DNA of 64,000 bases from Poronia punctata (taxonomy: Eukaryota > Ascomycota > Sordariomycetes > Xylariales > Xylariaceae). The stretch is from positions 17,305 through 81,304 of the forward strand of contig MU401632.1 of NCBI GenBank assembly GCA_022579005.1, in the 5' to 3' direction. Made by a program: the position numbers and the translations under genes. The notes under the pieces are model-generated. The model had not been told where the DNA came from and ran no database searches. It worked only from the letters and a program-made list of their open reading frames with translations. Shown here piece after piece: positions 1 through 10,985 of this stretch; the stretch's first letter is position 1; each line of letters begins with the position of its first letter.

Positions 1-1
1 G

Positions 2-1773
2 GCCTCAAACAGTGGCTCTGCTTCGACGGACCGTACCACGGCTTACACAACCACTGCGCCTACTTCCCTGTCATCGAACGGGCAATATGATTACGAGGCT
101 CCGCAGACAGGGCAAAAGAGGAAACGTACGCGGCAACAGATCGCCCAGGATGCAAAACGAAGAGAGCTCGAGGTGCTTGGTGACGGGTTTCAGGAATATC
201 AACCTCCAACAAAACCCATCAAGAAATCCGGAGAAGTCCACGTTCGTCCCGTGACCGATGTGAGCAATTTCTTTGCCCTCTTGTTTCTAAGCCGAGTCGA
301 GTCCTAACCACGGTGTTCTATTCTAGCGGTCACCCCAGGCCAGTGTGAAGGTTGATGACGACGATGGTCACTACATCGTCGTGCCCGACGCAGACCTCAC
401 CCAACAATGTGCGTCTACGCCCTTTTCCCGTCTGATGACTCTTTGCAGCCTCTAATTCGCCAACTAGATCAAATCATAAGGCTTCTGGGCCAAGGTACTT
501 TTGGCAAAGTCGTCCAGGCCTTGGACCGGAGACGGAACAGCTTCGTTGCTATTAAAATCATCCGTGCAGTGCAGAAGTATCGGGACGCGAGCAGAATCGA
601 GCTTCGGGTCCTGCAGACCTTGAAAGCCAACGACAATGAAAATCGCAACAGGTGTATCCATTTGCGGGACTGCTTCGATTTCCGTGGACACATCTGTATA
701 GTGATGGACCTGTTGGGATCGAGCGTCTTTGACTTCTTGAAGAACAACAACTTTGTCCCTTTCCCTAACAGTCAGATTCAGAGCTTCGCACGTCAACTAC
801 TGACCAGCGTAGCATGTGGGTAATTCCGACCCGATCTTGAGTGTTCTCCCATTCTGATGCACGCTTCTTAGTCCTACACGACCTCAATCTGATCCACACG
901 GATCTGAAGCCGGAAAACATTCTCCTCTGCGATAACGCCTACCAGACTTTCACGTACAACCGGCGGATACCTTCTTCGGCGAACGGGCAGAACAGACAGG
1001 CCACACAGCGGAAAGTGCTCCTCGACACGGAGATCCGTCTGATAGATTTTGGGTCAGCAACATTCGACGACGAATATCACTCTTCGGTCGTCTCGACACG
1101 GCATTATCGTGCACCTGAAATCATACTCGGCCTTGGCTGGTCCTTCCCGTGCGACATCTGGAGTATCGGGTGCATCCTTGTCGAGTTCTTTACCGGTGAC
1201 GCATTGTTCCAGACGCACGATAATCTTGAACATCTGGCGATGATGGAAAACGTCTGCGATAGACGAATCGACCCCCACCTCGTACAGATGGTTAACAAGT
1301 CTTCAACGCGCAGTGTTGCCAACTCACCGGCCAAGTATGTCCCAGACGCACAGGAGCACAAACCAGGTACTAACCTTGACTCCAGGTTTTTCAAGCGGCT
1401 GAAGTTGGATTATCCCACACCCGAGACTACTAGGGCGTCAAGACGATTCGTCAGAAATATGAAGCGCCTCTGCGTAAGCGTGCTTCCCATGAGCTAAAAA
1501 AAAAAGAAGAAGAAAGGAGCTGGCTGTGACTGACACTCTATTGGACAGGACATCATTCCCTCGACTAGTCCATTTCTCCGCCAATTCCTCGATCTGTTGC
1601 AGAAGATCTTTGTGTACGACCCGGCGAAGCGAATCACAGCCCGAGAGGCGCTAGCACATCCATGGTTTCGAGAGCCTGCCATACCGGACGACGGAACCGA
1701 GGCTATCAAGATTCGGTTGGAGCGCATGAGGGAAAACGACTATCATACGACTCGGGTCCCGGTTGGAGTATAG
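2..1773 (+). CDS. lkh1: LAMMER-type dual-specificity protein kinase (CLK/Lkh1/Kns1 family), 5' end cut off
   Basis: Five exons: 2-259, 327-408, 468-815, 872-1473 and 1549-1773, all phase-consistent, giving 504 residues from the window edge to the stop. Seen: a basic/Gln-rich N-terminal tail, Gly loop GQGTFGKV near residue 121, VAIK lysine, catalytic loop HTDLKPEN (H238-T-D240; HTD in place of HRD is typical of this family), DFG at 288-290, and the signature EHLAMMEN at 349-356, followed by the C-lobe ending [10 protein letters not shown]. Known of the family: nuclear kinases that phosphorylate SR-type splicing factors and, in fungi, influence stress response, morphology and cell cycle. The signature's final Arg is Asn here; variation at that position occurs in fungi. 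The start codon lies left of the window. An ATG at position 12 is in another frame and is not the start. Confidence 0.92.
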
Positions 1774-2749
1774 TAGGAGCATTTGTTTATATCCAAGACA
1801 AGCAAAAGAACTGTGAACCTTGAGAGAGGGGGAACCAAGGTTGGTGGTGCATACGTTACGTGTTTTAGTCATATAGTCTTTTTCTTACTCGGCGTGGCAT
1901 GCATGACAGCATCCAGACGGAGTTGTGGCACCACGCGTTTTATCGCAGTTATATCCAGGCGCGCCGGTTACTTTTACATAGATATATTGTCCAAGCCCAG
2001 TCATCAAGAGAGGACATACGCGTGCGAGATCGTTTCGACGATACTTTTCATATCCGCCCAACTGTAGTAACAGTCGACCGTACGAGAAGCCGGGCGAGAT
2101 TCTTCATGACGGTCCAATCCACATAGGACTTGGGTGAATAGGTAGGTAGAGCTCGGAGATGGGGGGTTGGGTTAATACAAACTTCCCAAAGGTTTGTCCG
2201 AGTGAGTACGATTCCCGTCCCGAGCTGTTTGTATCACCTTCTACTATCACCCCACAGATGCCGCCACCGCTACCCCTTTACCCCCTTTCGGCTATGCTGC
2301 CTTGTTCGATTCAATGCCGGCCAGAACAAGGCACTTGTTCTCCATCGAGCTGCCTAGGACAAAGGCCACGATATTCTAAGACAAAGGGAAGGAAGGATCT
2401 CCTAGTGCCTGGCGACAATCCAAACGTATTCAAAGCAGACGGGATCTTTGAAAAGACGGCCCTTGTCTTCACTTTGTCGAGGGGCGGGGCATGGACTACC
2501 TCGAGATGTATAAATGTCGGCCGTACTACGTCTGGTTCGATGGGCCCCTACACATACATTTAGTGGTTCAGATGATCGTCACAAACTTGGCTGGACCGAT
2601 TTGAATCATACACATTGACTCTAACTTTATCAGCATATAGTGAAGGTCCCATTACTACGAGCCAAGCCATCTCGCTGGACCGAGATACTGACATACCTTT
2701 CGCTTTCGCTTTCTCCTAGCATCCCGATTCTAGGCCAACTATAGCAAGG
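1774..2749. other. Intergenic, kinase 3' region and promoter of the 727-aa gene
   Basis: No convincing gene. A GC-box-like GGGGCGGGG (about 2481) and a TATAAAT (about 2509) lie roughly 240-270 bp before the next start and could be promoter elements; that is inference. Short open frames here have no recognisable protein features. Confidence 0.5.
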
Positions 2750-4933
2750 ATGAGCAATAAAATCGAAGACTTGTCAGACGACCAAGTCGTATGTCTAACT
2801 GGGCTGCTTGCCCGTCGACCGGAATATGGCATCGCCCTCCCATCAAGAAGATGGCTCGAGAGACAAGAGGAGAAGATTGCCGATCTTCCCAAGGAGCTAC
2901 TCCACCGAACAAATCCGCTCAAGCGACTAGCCAAGAAAGTTGTCGATGCTATCGATCCCGAATTCTCGGCGCCTCGGGCGGTATTGTGCCCAACACATGC
3001 AAGCCTGAACCCCTTTTTGATCAGACACCTCTTTATGGCTGTTGCCTTTGAGGTGACGGTGCACACGGACTCGCTCCGTTCCTGGGCTGGTAGGACATCC
3101 GCTCCCGAGCTTTCCGCTTTCGTCGGCCGTCTGGACTCGATCGCGGCATTATGGACCGAACCGGCTCTTTTCGAACAGATATACGGCTTTCCACCTTTTG
3201 ATAACCACCTCGTCTATGTCCAATCCAGGTGTGAGGCCTGTTGTCTCGCGGCCGTGGGGGCCAGCGGGCGAGCTCTTGCCGATGTCCGAGCCGCTCTCCT
3301 CGATCGCATAGAGCGAGACGGGAGCCGAACGCGCAAACGGGACTTGGAACCTCGCTTGTATCGTGTCGTAGAAGCTTGGATCGACCATCTCCGGAGAAAT
3401 AGGGAAAAGGAGCAGCGAGCTAGACAGTGTAGGACCTGGAGCGACTCGATACTGGAGAAATTGAGGACGGCCAGACCCGACATCAGAGCTTGGCGAAAAC
3501 AACAAAGGCGCATGCACGCCGACTTGAGAGCTTCCCGACGCTCCGTATACTCGGAGCTCAAGTCTACACGAGACGGGCCCAAACTCGTCCCTCTGCCGGT
3601 CGATCTGGTTAGAAAGCGGCGGACCAAACACGGCATACCCGTTGCGCTGTCGGATATCCAAGGAGCCGGAAGCCAAAGGGGATCTGCGGCGGACTGGTCT
3701 GGCGACGACAAGAGCCTGTATCGCGGGGACACTCTGTGTGACTATTCGGTAGTGAATCGGCGGCAACTGGCTGCGTACGATCTCCCCCATGGTGGTCGGC
3801 CTGGTGGGCCCGAACCGGCGCGGTTTAGTGGACCCAGTGCCGGTTCTCCAACCCGGTCTTTCATCGAGCGATTTGAGCAGGAAGTGAGGCTCGACAGTGA
3901 CGCTGGGGCAGACCCTTACGATGATGATGACGACGACGGAGAGGCGGACGAAGAGGACGAAGAGGACGAAGAGGACGAAGAGCAGGACCTGGACGACGAG
4001 CGAGATGTGGAACAGGAGGAACGTAGCCGGCGTAAAGTGCAACAGTGGTGGACTAACCAAGTGGCTGCTGCCTCGGGAATGGATCTCGGCGGGGATGATT
4101 CCAAATCCATATTATCAATGGTACATCCTGCTTTCCAGGCCAACCAATCCGAAGCAGCCCTATCTGCTGTTCCGCCCCCGCTTCGAATCAAGAAAGACAA
4201 TGACCGGTCCTTCCGATCCCGCGTCGGGGCAGCAAGTGAATGGACAGATGTCACCGTTCATACGGAAGAACCCGGCATAACCGAGCCCGATAAAAGGGAT
4301 GTACCCGCAGTACCAAGAGTGCCATCGAAATACCGGAACGGGGGACGGCGGGAAAATGAGAATCCCAGCCAGACGATGCCCTCGGATTTTCCACCCAACT
4401 CCCCTATCGATACTCCATCCAGGGAAGATAATGTGCCGTTAAACTGGCCAGCTCCGCCACAACGTCGTCCTCCACCGCCTGCGACTGAGAGGGAAAAGAA
4501 GCCAAACCCCAAGAGATATCTATTCGTGGACTCGGAGGCGGGCTCAACAGTCGACGCCCACCAGCGCGATTACATCCGGAATCGTCGCACCAACCCGATG
4601 AAAGACCTGTCGCCCGGAATGAATCCCTTTTCAAGCGGCAGACCTGGAAGCCGAAGCGCGAGAATGTCCATGCCAGCGGCCAGTAGTGTGTACAGTCAAG
4701 ATACCGATCTGCCAGCTTCGGATGCAGTCCCGTCTCTACGTTCGTCTCACGGGAGTATGGCAGAGGAGTCGGAAATACATGAATCCAACACTTCGGCTCC
4801 GAGACGAAGCCGCCGCCGTCGTGATGCAAAGGACGACCAACACGTTGAGCCACAGGATTCGGCCATTTCTTCCCGACGGGCTCGGGATGATGCTTCCGAT
4901 GTGACGAAACTCTCTGATTTCATGAGGTCTTGA
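2750..4933 (+). CDS. Fungal protein of unknown function, acidic and disordered C-terminal half
   Basis: Single exon, 727 aa. I do not recognise a named domain. Residues 1-250 look folded and mostly helical, with basic/Arg-rich helices around 200-280. Residues about 380-425 are a nearly pure Asp/Glu stretch, built partly from a 9-bp tandem repeat. The remainder (425-727) is low in hydrophobics, rich in Ser, Pro and Arg, and ends in Arg-rich and Ser-rich segments, so it is probably disordered. No signal peptide or membrane segment is visible. An acidic tract plus basic clusters is common in nuclear and chromatin-associated proteins, but that is only an analogy. The start is the first in-frame ATG. 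The 303-codon frame on the opposite strand is a shadow caused by the GC-rich codon use. Coding status rests on length and normal codon use; function is unknown. Confidence 0.8.
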   Translation: MSNKIEDLSDDQVVCLTGLLARRPEYGIALPSRRWLERQEEKIADLPKELLHRTNPLKRLAKKVVDAIDPEFSAPRAVLCPTHASLNPFLIRHLFMAVAFEVTVHTDSLRSWAGRTSAPELSAFVGRLDSIAALWTEPALFEQIYGFPPFDNHLVYVQSRCEACCLAAVGASGRALADVRAALLDRIERDGSRTRKRDLEPRLYRVVEAWIDHLRRNREKEQRARQCRTWSDSILEKLRTARPDIRAWRKQQRRMHADLRASRRSVYSELKSTRDGPKLVPLPVDLVRKRRTKHGIPVALSDIQGAGSQRGSAADWSGDDKSLYRGDTLCDYSVVNRRQLAAYDLPHGGRPGGPEPARFSGPSAGSPTRSFIERFEQEVRLDSDAGADPYDDDDDDGEADEEDEEDEEDEEQDLDDERDVEQEERSRRKVQQWWTNQVAAASGMDLGGDDSKSILSMVHPAFQANQSEAALSAVPPPLRIKKDNDRSFRSRVGAASEWTDVTVHTEEPGITEPDKRDVPAVPRVPSKYRNGGRRENENPSQTMPSDFPPNSPIDTPSREDNVPLNWPAPPQRRPPPPATEREKKPNPKRYLFVDSEAGSTVDAHQRDYIRNRRTNPMKDLSPGMNPFSSGRPGSRSARMSMPAASSVYSQDTDLPASDAVPSLRSSHGSMAEESEIHESNTSAPRRSRRRRDAKDDQHVEPQDSAISSRRARDDASDVTKLSDFMRS
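3947..3982 (+). repeat. 9-bp tandem repeat GACGAAGAG x4 coding Asp-Glu-Glu
   Basis: Four perfect in-frame copies inside the acidic tract of the 727-aa protein. Copy number can change by multiples of three residues without breaking the frame. Confidence 0.9.
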
Positions 4934-5933
4934 GGTATTGTATTGTATTATATTGTATGAGACGGCGCTGGACGCTGTGCTGTAGCTACCTAGGTAATTT
5001 GGTGAGTCTTTTCCTCACCTTTCATTGTTTGATACTTCTATCGCGCTTTTGTAGTGTATGCATCTGTCCATTCACGCATTGTAAATGTATTTCATATAAT
5101 TGGAGTTTGAAACTGAAAAGTTGGGTTTTCGCGTTGTAGATGATTGATTCTCTTGTTTCATGTAACCCAAACAATTTGTAGGTTTGTCTACCTCGTAAAC
5201 TTTGACCAAGACACCAAAGTCTAGCAGGTATTTGTTTTTGTATAGTTGGCCTTGATCTTTTGATGCATCGTTTTCTAGGAGGTTTTCTCATTTACGAAAA
5301 CCATACTTTACATTTCTTCTTTACTATATAACATAGCTTTAAGACAACAATCCTTACTGGTGGGTATAATTTGACTTGAGAACAATAGAGAGTCGATGAA
5401 TGTCCAACGTTTGCCGAACTAGGAGTCGAGAAGACGCTCCATGATGACCCTGTTTGTTTCCAAGACAGGGGCTTGCGTTGCCTCCGCGCAAAAGGACAAA
5501 GAGTGATCTCTGTTGTTCTTGTCTTGATACAATTACAACAACATTATTTCAAAGCTGAATTCTCTATTGTTACAAGAAGCCTATCAGCTTTCTCGGAGGG
5601 CTTTGATATGTTATATATGAATCAGTCCACGACAGAGTTCTGTTTTGTTAGAAAGCAGTATGGCCCCTGTTGTATTGCCTTGTCTGCCTGTCTATTCTTT
5701 CCATCTAATCGCTTATTAACGTACGCGCAGTCTGCAGAGGTCAGATGGACACAAGGGTGGCAGTTGTTTCCAAAAATGAGGCCGTGAGGATCTGGCAGAT
5801 GGATTATTTGTAACCATAAAAATACCAATATATTAACAATCCCCCAGTATATAAACCTCCCTTTCGTCATGTTTGATTAGGATAAAAAAAACCAACCTTT
5901 CTGAAGCTGCCTCTATAACCCCCTAATATCCCA
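4934..5933. other. Convergent 3' regions between two genes
   Basis: AT-richer than the flanking genes. A TGTAT-type run just after the stop of the 727-aa gene (4936-4961) resembles fungal 3'-end signals. No gene seen. One perfect TACCTAGGTA palindrome lies at 4987-4996. Confidence 0.5.
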
Positions 5934-6920
5934 TCACCCCTCATGAGCAAGCGCACACTCAACAGCAAACCCAAAACACCTCGCAAACCAACCCGGAGCC
6001 CAATACCCAACCTCCAAATTATGCGGCGCGCCCGGAATCAAACTCCCATCCACCCTCGAACTATTCCCAAACGCGCCCACAAGATCAACAACATGTTCCT
6101 CCGTCCCCTTCCATAACCCATCTCTCCCCGCGATACCCACCATGACAGGCACTCTCACTTTGTCCGCCCACTCGCTCCCCCACCGCACTAACCATTCTCC
6201 CAACGCATCTTGCATCTCTCTCGCTGGCGTGGGTAAGTTGATCTTGACGGCCACCTCGCGGATTTCGGAATCCGCTGCCCAGGGAGGTAGCATTATATCT
6301 AGTTTTCCTTTTGCTTCGAAGACGACTTGGGGATCGGATGGTGAGGAGGAGAGGATGGCGGATAGGGGGTTTGTTTCGACGAATTGGGTTCCCCAGCCTG
6401 AGATTATTAGGCCGGAAAGGGGATATGTATTTTCGTTGGTATTGTTGTTGTTGTTGGTGTTGCGTAGGCCTGCGGCTACGATGGCGCTGGGTACGCCCAT
6501 GCTGTGGGAATGGAGAACTATCGATGTACATCCTGTAGCAAGACCGTATTTTTTCCAGAGAAGAGGGAGGATTTCATCGTGGAGGCGTAGGCCGTCGGAT
6601 TCTTGGTACATTTCACTCTTATTATCAGAGGAGACGTCCTTGAGCTCGGATCTATCTATTGCGATGAATGGGACACGCAAGACGTTGCTGAGGTTTGTTG
6701 CGGCTTTTGTAGAGTCCATGTCGAAGTAGGCGCTTGTGTAGGATCCTCCGTGGAGAGCGATGATTAGGGGACGGTTGTACTTGTGGTCATGGTTTTTTGT
6801 TTCTGGTGTGGAAGAGGGAGGGGGAGGAGGAGGAGGAGGAGGAGTGGTTGTTGGGCTGGGGAGGTTGTGTCTCCCGGTAAGGGTGGTTCCTGATGGAAGG
6901 GAGAGTTGGAATTCTTGCAT
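5934..6920 (-). CDS. Alpha/beta hydrolase fold protein
   Basis: Single exon, 328 aa. Seen: oxyanion-region motif HGGSYTSAYFD (from residue 57), a nucleophile elbow H-S-H-S-M-G with Ser140, a candidate acid Asp267 in GRDGLW, and candidate catalytic His300 in GAPHNLE. This is the classical Ser-Asp-His order and spacing for the fold. A run of about nine prolines (27-35) from a GGA microsatellite and an Asn run (156-160) are likely surface loops. No signal peptide, so probably cytosolic. Family members include esterases, lipases and polyketide-associated hydrolases; nothing here fixes the substrate. The neighbours give no pathway hint. Confidence 0.85.
   Translation of the reverse strand: MQEFQLSLPSGTTLTGRHNLPSPTTTPPPPPPPPPSSTPETKNHDHKYNRPLIIALHGGSYTSAYFDMDSTKAATNLSNVLRVPFIAIDRSELKDVSSDNKSEMYQESDGLRLHDEILPLLWKKYGLATGCTSIVLHSHSMGVPSAIVAAGLRNTNNNNNTNENTYPLSGLIISGWGTQFVETNPLSAILSSSPSDPQVVFEAKGKLDIMLPPWAADSEIREVAVKINLPTPAREMQDALGEWLVRWGSEWADKVRVPVMVGIAGRDGLWKGTEEHVVDLVGAFGNSSRVDGSLIPGAPHNLEVGYWAPGWFARCFGFAVECALAHEG
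6823..6844 (+). repeat. GGA trinucleotide microsatellite
   Basis: About seven GGA units, reading as polyproline on the minus-strand hydrolase gene. Confidence 0.85.
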
Positions 6921-7701
6921 GGTGTCAGAGGTGATGATTTTTATTTGGTCTTTATAGAGATAGGTGTAAGTTGATGAAGTCGTCGTGTGTTGATGGATAT
7001 GTGAGGAATATACAACTACTTTCCACCAATATACCTAGTCACTGTTCCTTATATCCTAAGATTCTTTAAGTAGCATCCTCGCTGCCCACCTGGATAGCAT
7101 CTTTTCCTTAAACAGGTTGCCGATTCCTTCGAAAAGTTCCCTGCATGAATAAAGTCTTGAATACCAGTCTGGGTAGAGTAATTCTTGGAATGGTTATCAA
7201 ACAGTAAGACGTACTCCAGATATGACAATATGACTCAGCAAAATGGAAAAGGGGGTTAGCGTAGGATAATACATAATGAAACAATGCGGCCGCCTAGTCC
7301 TAGATCACGGAGCATACAAGGCTAATCATGGCCGTCTACTCGTACGTCTATTTGTTGTCACTGTTGTTACAAATTCTGGAAGCTTGTAGATGGAAGGGGG
7401 CCGGCATGTTTCCATTAGCCATAACATCGTGGTTGGCATCCTATAATCCGTGTATCAAAAGACTCAGAACCCATCAATGTTGGCTCTAGAACAAAGTGTC
7501 TATTTGAAAAGAGATAACTCCTTCTAAAGCAGTCTAGTCCGAGCAACTGCAGCTTTTTGTTACACTACACGTAATATCTTATTCATACATAAAGATGTCT
7601 AGGGATAGAGTTGGGTATCATTTTGTCACATGCCGTACAGAAGGAAAGTAGACAAGATGGGCTGAAATTTTATTAGTGTATTTGCCTCTCTTCTTCTGTC
7701 C
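6921..7701. other. Intergenic: hydrolase promoter and tRNase Z 3' region
   Basis: No gene found. Contains the 5' flank of the hydrolase gene and the 3' flank of tRNase Z; no clear repeat or RNA gene. Confidence 0.5.
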
Positions 7702-10551
7702 TCAATCCTGGTTCAGCTCTTTCAGCTCAAAATACCTCTGAATCGTAGGGAGGAATATTTGTGCCTTTTTGAAATCACCCAGTCTAACTCTCATCAAATC
7801 GAATGCTAAAAGGATCGCTACGTCCTTCTTTGGCCCTGACGTTTCCGAAGGACTGGAAGGGGGGGTCTCGCTATCTTCCGCCTCGCTATTGATAGGGATC
7901 TTCTGATATCTTTGTGAGAAATGAGTCAATAGGATCCGTCTGGCTCCCATCCGGCGGCCCACGTCGATGGCTTCCGACATGGTGGAATGCTTCTTGGCGA
8001 TTGCATCACCTTGCAGCTCGTCATCAAAGGTGCTCTCATGTATCAGGAGTGTGGCGCCTTTCCCCATCTCGACAAACGCGTCGCTCGGACGGCAATCACC
8101 CGAGTAGGCAATCTTGAGTCCCGACTTGAAGGTGAAGGCGGTGGCGAGTGCCCCGTAACAATGGTCGACCCGGCACGCCTCCACCTTGTCCAGCCCGAAT
8201 TGCGACAGCTTGTCACTAAAACTCTCGCTGCCGTTGTTGGCGGAGAAAGAACGGCCTATGACTCGGTCATAGCCAATGTCCTCGACATTCGAATACTCCA
8301 TTAACCAGTGAAGCATATGACCGTGCGAACAGAAGAGAAGTTTGGCATCTGGACGCGACTCCTTCGTCTCCTCATGCCAGGCCTTGATGATGGAGGCAGT
8401 GCCTAGATGGTGATCGGCGTGCAGATGGCTGATCCAGATGGCCTTCAGATCTCGCAGCACCGACGGCAACTCGTCGCCGAAAGCTCGGTGCAGCTGACCT
8501 AGAGTATTCTCTCCTGCGTCGAACAGATAGTTGCCGTAGCCCGGCACCCTGACAAGAGTGCTGGACACGCTCCGGTATTTCGATGGCTGCGCCGAGCCCG
8601 TGCCGAGCGGGATGATCTCGGCGTCCCTGTTGGGAATATCCACTTCCGCTTTCTCCACTCTCTCCAGGAATTCGGGGTCGGTGCTTCGAACCTGTGCTTC
8701 AACAGCTAGTTTGGATATTTCATTGGGGAAATCCGACTCGCCCATCTTCTTAAGATCCGCAAACGGTTGTATGTGCTCATTCTGCACCATATATTCCGGC
8801 GAGAACTGTACCCGCTGGCCGATACGGGCCTGTTCGTACCCTGTCGTCTCGGCTATATTCCTGCCCGAGATCGAGAGGTTGTTGTTGAAGCGCGGTAGAG
8901 GGAATCGCTCGGGGTCGATCTTCCATAGCTTATAATTCTGCGCTGCATGAGACTCAAATGTAATCATGTTGGGGCAGCTGTCAACCGAGGAGACTAGGTG
9001 CTTCTGTGGCATCTTCTTCATGAATTCCTGTAGGCGCGGGTCGTCGATTACGCCACGGCCCAGAGACCAGAATACGGTTTCGACGCCAGCCATAATCGCA
9101 CTATCCGACAACTCGCTTCGGTTGAGGAGAGGGCCGATGTAGGAGCTGTGGGGCAGATCGATGAGGGCGAAACCAGTGCCAGAAATGGATTTATCGAGTA
9201 CCATATCGGGAGTGACCACGGTACCTTCCTTGGTTGTGACGGTTTCTCTGTTGGTGAGCTTCCGGAAATCCGTTTTGTCGACCCCAAGCCGTTCGGCTTC
9301 CTTGACCAAGAACTTGCCTCGCCTCTCATGGCCTTTGGCTATGTAACACATCGATTGCTTGGACGGGATCGTCGGAGGCAGTACATGGATTTGGCTTGCC
9401 GGCCACGGTTTCCGGACGAGTACGGGAATATCGGGGACGTCAGGGTTGTCGGGACCCGGCAGGGGACCGCTGTATGGCTGTATCCGGCCCTTGTCGTCTC
9501 GCACAAAAATCTTGGCCGGCATGCTGGCCTTGTGTAGGGTTGTCTGCACAAGTTCGTCGATGGACCATTTCTTGTCGAACATACGGGCGACGATAGCGCT
9601 GACTGTTGCCTGCCCATCAACGTCGAGTGGCGTCGCCGGGGGCAAACGGAACTTCGTATCTCCCTCGACAAATTCATCGTGGCTGCGTTTGCCGAGGGCA
9701 GGCAACTCTTCCTGGTCGGGTTCGAGCGCCATTTGCCATATGTTGAGGTTTTCGTCTTGGAAAAATTGGGAGTCGCCGGATGTCTCATGCGTAACCAAAG
9801 GGAAAGCCCTTCGGAAAATGAAGCGGCGGGCGGTGGCCAGGAGATAGGCCAGGTTCCTGCCCCCATGGATGTTCATTCTCGACTCCCTCCGTCTTTTGTC
9901 TTTTTCCTTTTCCTTTTCCGTCTTTTCCCTTTCGTCCCTCGATGACCAGGACTCGGCCAAGGTGAGCATCAGGCCCAGAAGACCGCCCGAGGTTTGCCAG
10001 CTGATGACGCCGCTAAGGAAGACATGTTCGAGCTTGACGATGCTGTACGAACGCTGGACGAGAGCCCGCTGGGTGCCCTCGCTCATCTGGCCGAACAGAT
10101 AGCGTTTGTTGTCGAAGTGGACGACGAGGGAAAAGCCAGGCGCATCGGCCGTCGGCGTATTCGCAACCTCTACCCAACTCTTCATCTTTCCGGCAAATAT
10201 GTTCTTGAAGTAGTCCGATGGGGTACAGTCGGTGCGAAGGCTGCGCCTGGAAAATATGATGGATCGGTGTTGTCCGTTTTTGCTGCGGAGACCCAAGGCT
10301 TTTATAAAGTCGTAACAGGGGGGGGCACCGCAAAAATGGATCAAGGGGCCTTTGGAGAAAGATGTGTCGGTCGAGGGAAATGTACGGGGTGAGTCAGTCT
10401 CGCCGTGCTGGAGCGGAATACAGGACTTTTGGGTCGGGCTGACGATTTGAGGGTTCGGCGATGGTTCCAACACTTTTCTTCTTCCAGCACTAAAAATGCC
10501 CAAAGTTTGCTTGACTGCCCTGATTACGCCATTCTCGACTTGTATGGACAT
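7702..10551 (-). CDS. trz1: tRNase Z, long form (ELAC2/Trz1), tRNA 3'-end processing endonuclease
   Basis: Single exon, 949 aa, within the usual 800-1000 aa of long tRNase Z. It cuts pre-tRNA after the discriminator base, in the nucleus and often in mitochondria. Seen: an N-terminal metallo-beta-lactamase-like half that lacks the metal motif, and a C-terminal half with the zinc motif HLHADHH (709-715), SGDCRPSD (near 817), HESTFDDE (about 835) and LTHFSQRY (near 875), all expected for the active half. The conserved family start resembles Met123 (MKSWVEV). The preceding 122 residues are basic and Ser-rich, so they may be a mitochondrial targeting extension, with Met123 available for a nuclear/cytosolic form; this is inference. 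A Lys/Arg/Glu-rich insertion near 210-225 is a low-complexity linker. Confidence 0.95.
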   Translation of the reverse strand: MSIQVENGVIRAVKQTLGIFSAGRRKVLEPSPNPQIVSPTQKSCIPLQHGETDSPRTFPSTDTSFSKGPLIHFCGAPPCYDFIKALGLRSKNGQHRSIIFSRRSLRTDCTPSDYFKNIFAGKMKSWVEVANTPTADAPGFSLVVHFDNKRYLFGQMSEGTQRALVQRSYSIVKLEHVFLSGVISWQTSGGLLGLMLTLAESWSSRDEREKTEKEKEKDKRRRESRMNIHGGRNLAYLLATARRFIFRRAFPLVTHETSGDSQFFQDENLNIWQMALEPDQEELPALGKRSHDEFVEGDTKFRLPPATPLDVDGQATVSAIVARMFDKKWSIDELVQTTLHKASMPAKIFVRDDKGRIQPYSGPLPGPDNPDVPDIPVLVRKPWPASQIHVLPPTIPSKQSMCYIAKGHERRGKFLVKEAERLGVDKTDFRKLTNRETVTTKEGTVVTPDMVLDKSISGTGFALIDLPHSSYIGPLLNRSELSDSAIMAGVETVFWSLGRGVIDDPRLQEFMKKMPQKHLVSSVDSCPNMITFESHAAQNYKLWKIDPERFPLPRFNNNLSISGRNIAETTGYEQARIGQRVQFSPEYMVQNEHIQPFADLKKMGESDFPNEISKLAVEAQVRSTDPEFLERVEKAEVDIPNRDAEIIPLGTGSAQPSKYRSVSSTLVRVPGYGNYLFDAGENTLGQLHRAFGDELPSVLRDLKAIWISHLHADHHLGTASIIKAWHEETKESRPDAKLLFCSHGHMLHWLMEYSNVEDIGYDRVIGRSFSANNGSESFSDKLSQFGLDKVEACRVDHCYGALATAFTFKSGLKIAYSGDCRPSDAFVEMGKGATLLIHESTFDDELQGDAIAKKHSTMSEAIDVGRRMGARRILLTHFSQRYQKIPINSEAEDSETPPSSPSETSGPKKDVAILLAFDLMRVRLGDFKKAQIFLPTIQRYFELKELNQD

Positions 10552-10985
10552 TTAAAACGAATGGCATGCAGTACGTTGTGAACAAAAGAACTGCATTCTA
10601 ATGTATTGAGGATCAAGACATTGATAAGTTAAAATGTACGATTGCGACCACAATTCTCGGATACCTATTCGTAGACCACTATGCAGGCCCCAGGATGCCG
10701 TAGCGTCGGTTTTTTTTTTGTTGCGCCGTTCTACTCGCACTTGTATGAATCTATGAAAGTACTAAAGTATCTTATCTAATCTCTGCGCTAGCTCCATAAG
10801 GGCAAGCTGTACGGGGCCGTTTAATAGTTGGGCAACCAATAGAAATTCGAAACCCTCATTCTATTTCTACCCTGTCTGCCTGTCACGCCTGTAGACTGTA
10901 GTGTTCATGTAATTAGGTACTGGGTACACGGTCACGGTCACGGTCACGTCCATATGCCCAGTCAGCCAGTTCCTCCTCCGATGAC
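10552..10985. other. Intergenic: tRNase Z promoter, GH16-gene 3' flank
   Basis: No gene. Contains a short GGTCAC tandem repeat at about 10926-10949. Confidence 0.5.
10926..10949 (+). repeat. Short tandem repeat, unit GGTCAC
   Basis: Three to four contiguous six-base units in noncoding DNA between tRNase Z and the GH16-like gene. Confidence 0.8.

Noticed and set aside
12..254. 80-codon ATG frame at the left edge
   Set aside because: The kinase exon runs through the same bases in another frame and joins its next exon in phase.
2159..2563. 134-codon frame in the 727-aa gene's upstream region
   Set aside because: No family features, odd composition, ends near promoter-like elements.
3149..4060. 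303-codon open frame antisense to the 727-aa gene
   Set aside because: Shadow of GC-rich codon use; no motif, and its Val/Leu-rich run mirrors the acidic repeat on the other strand.
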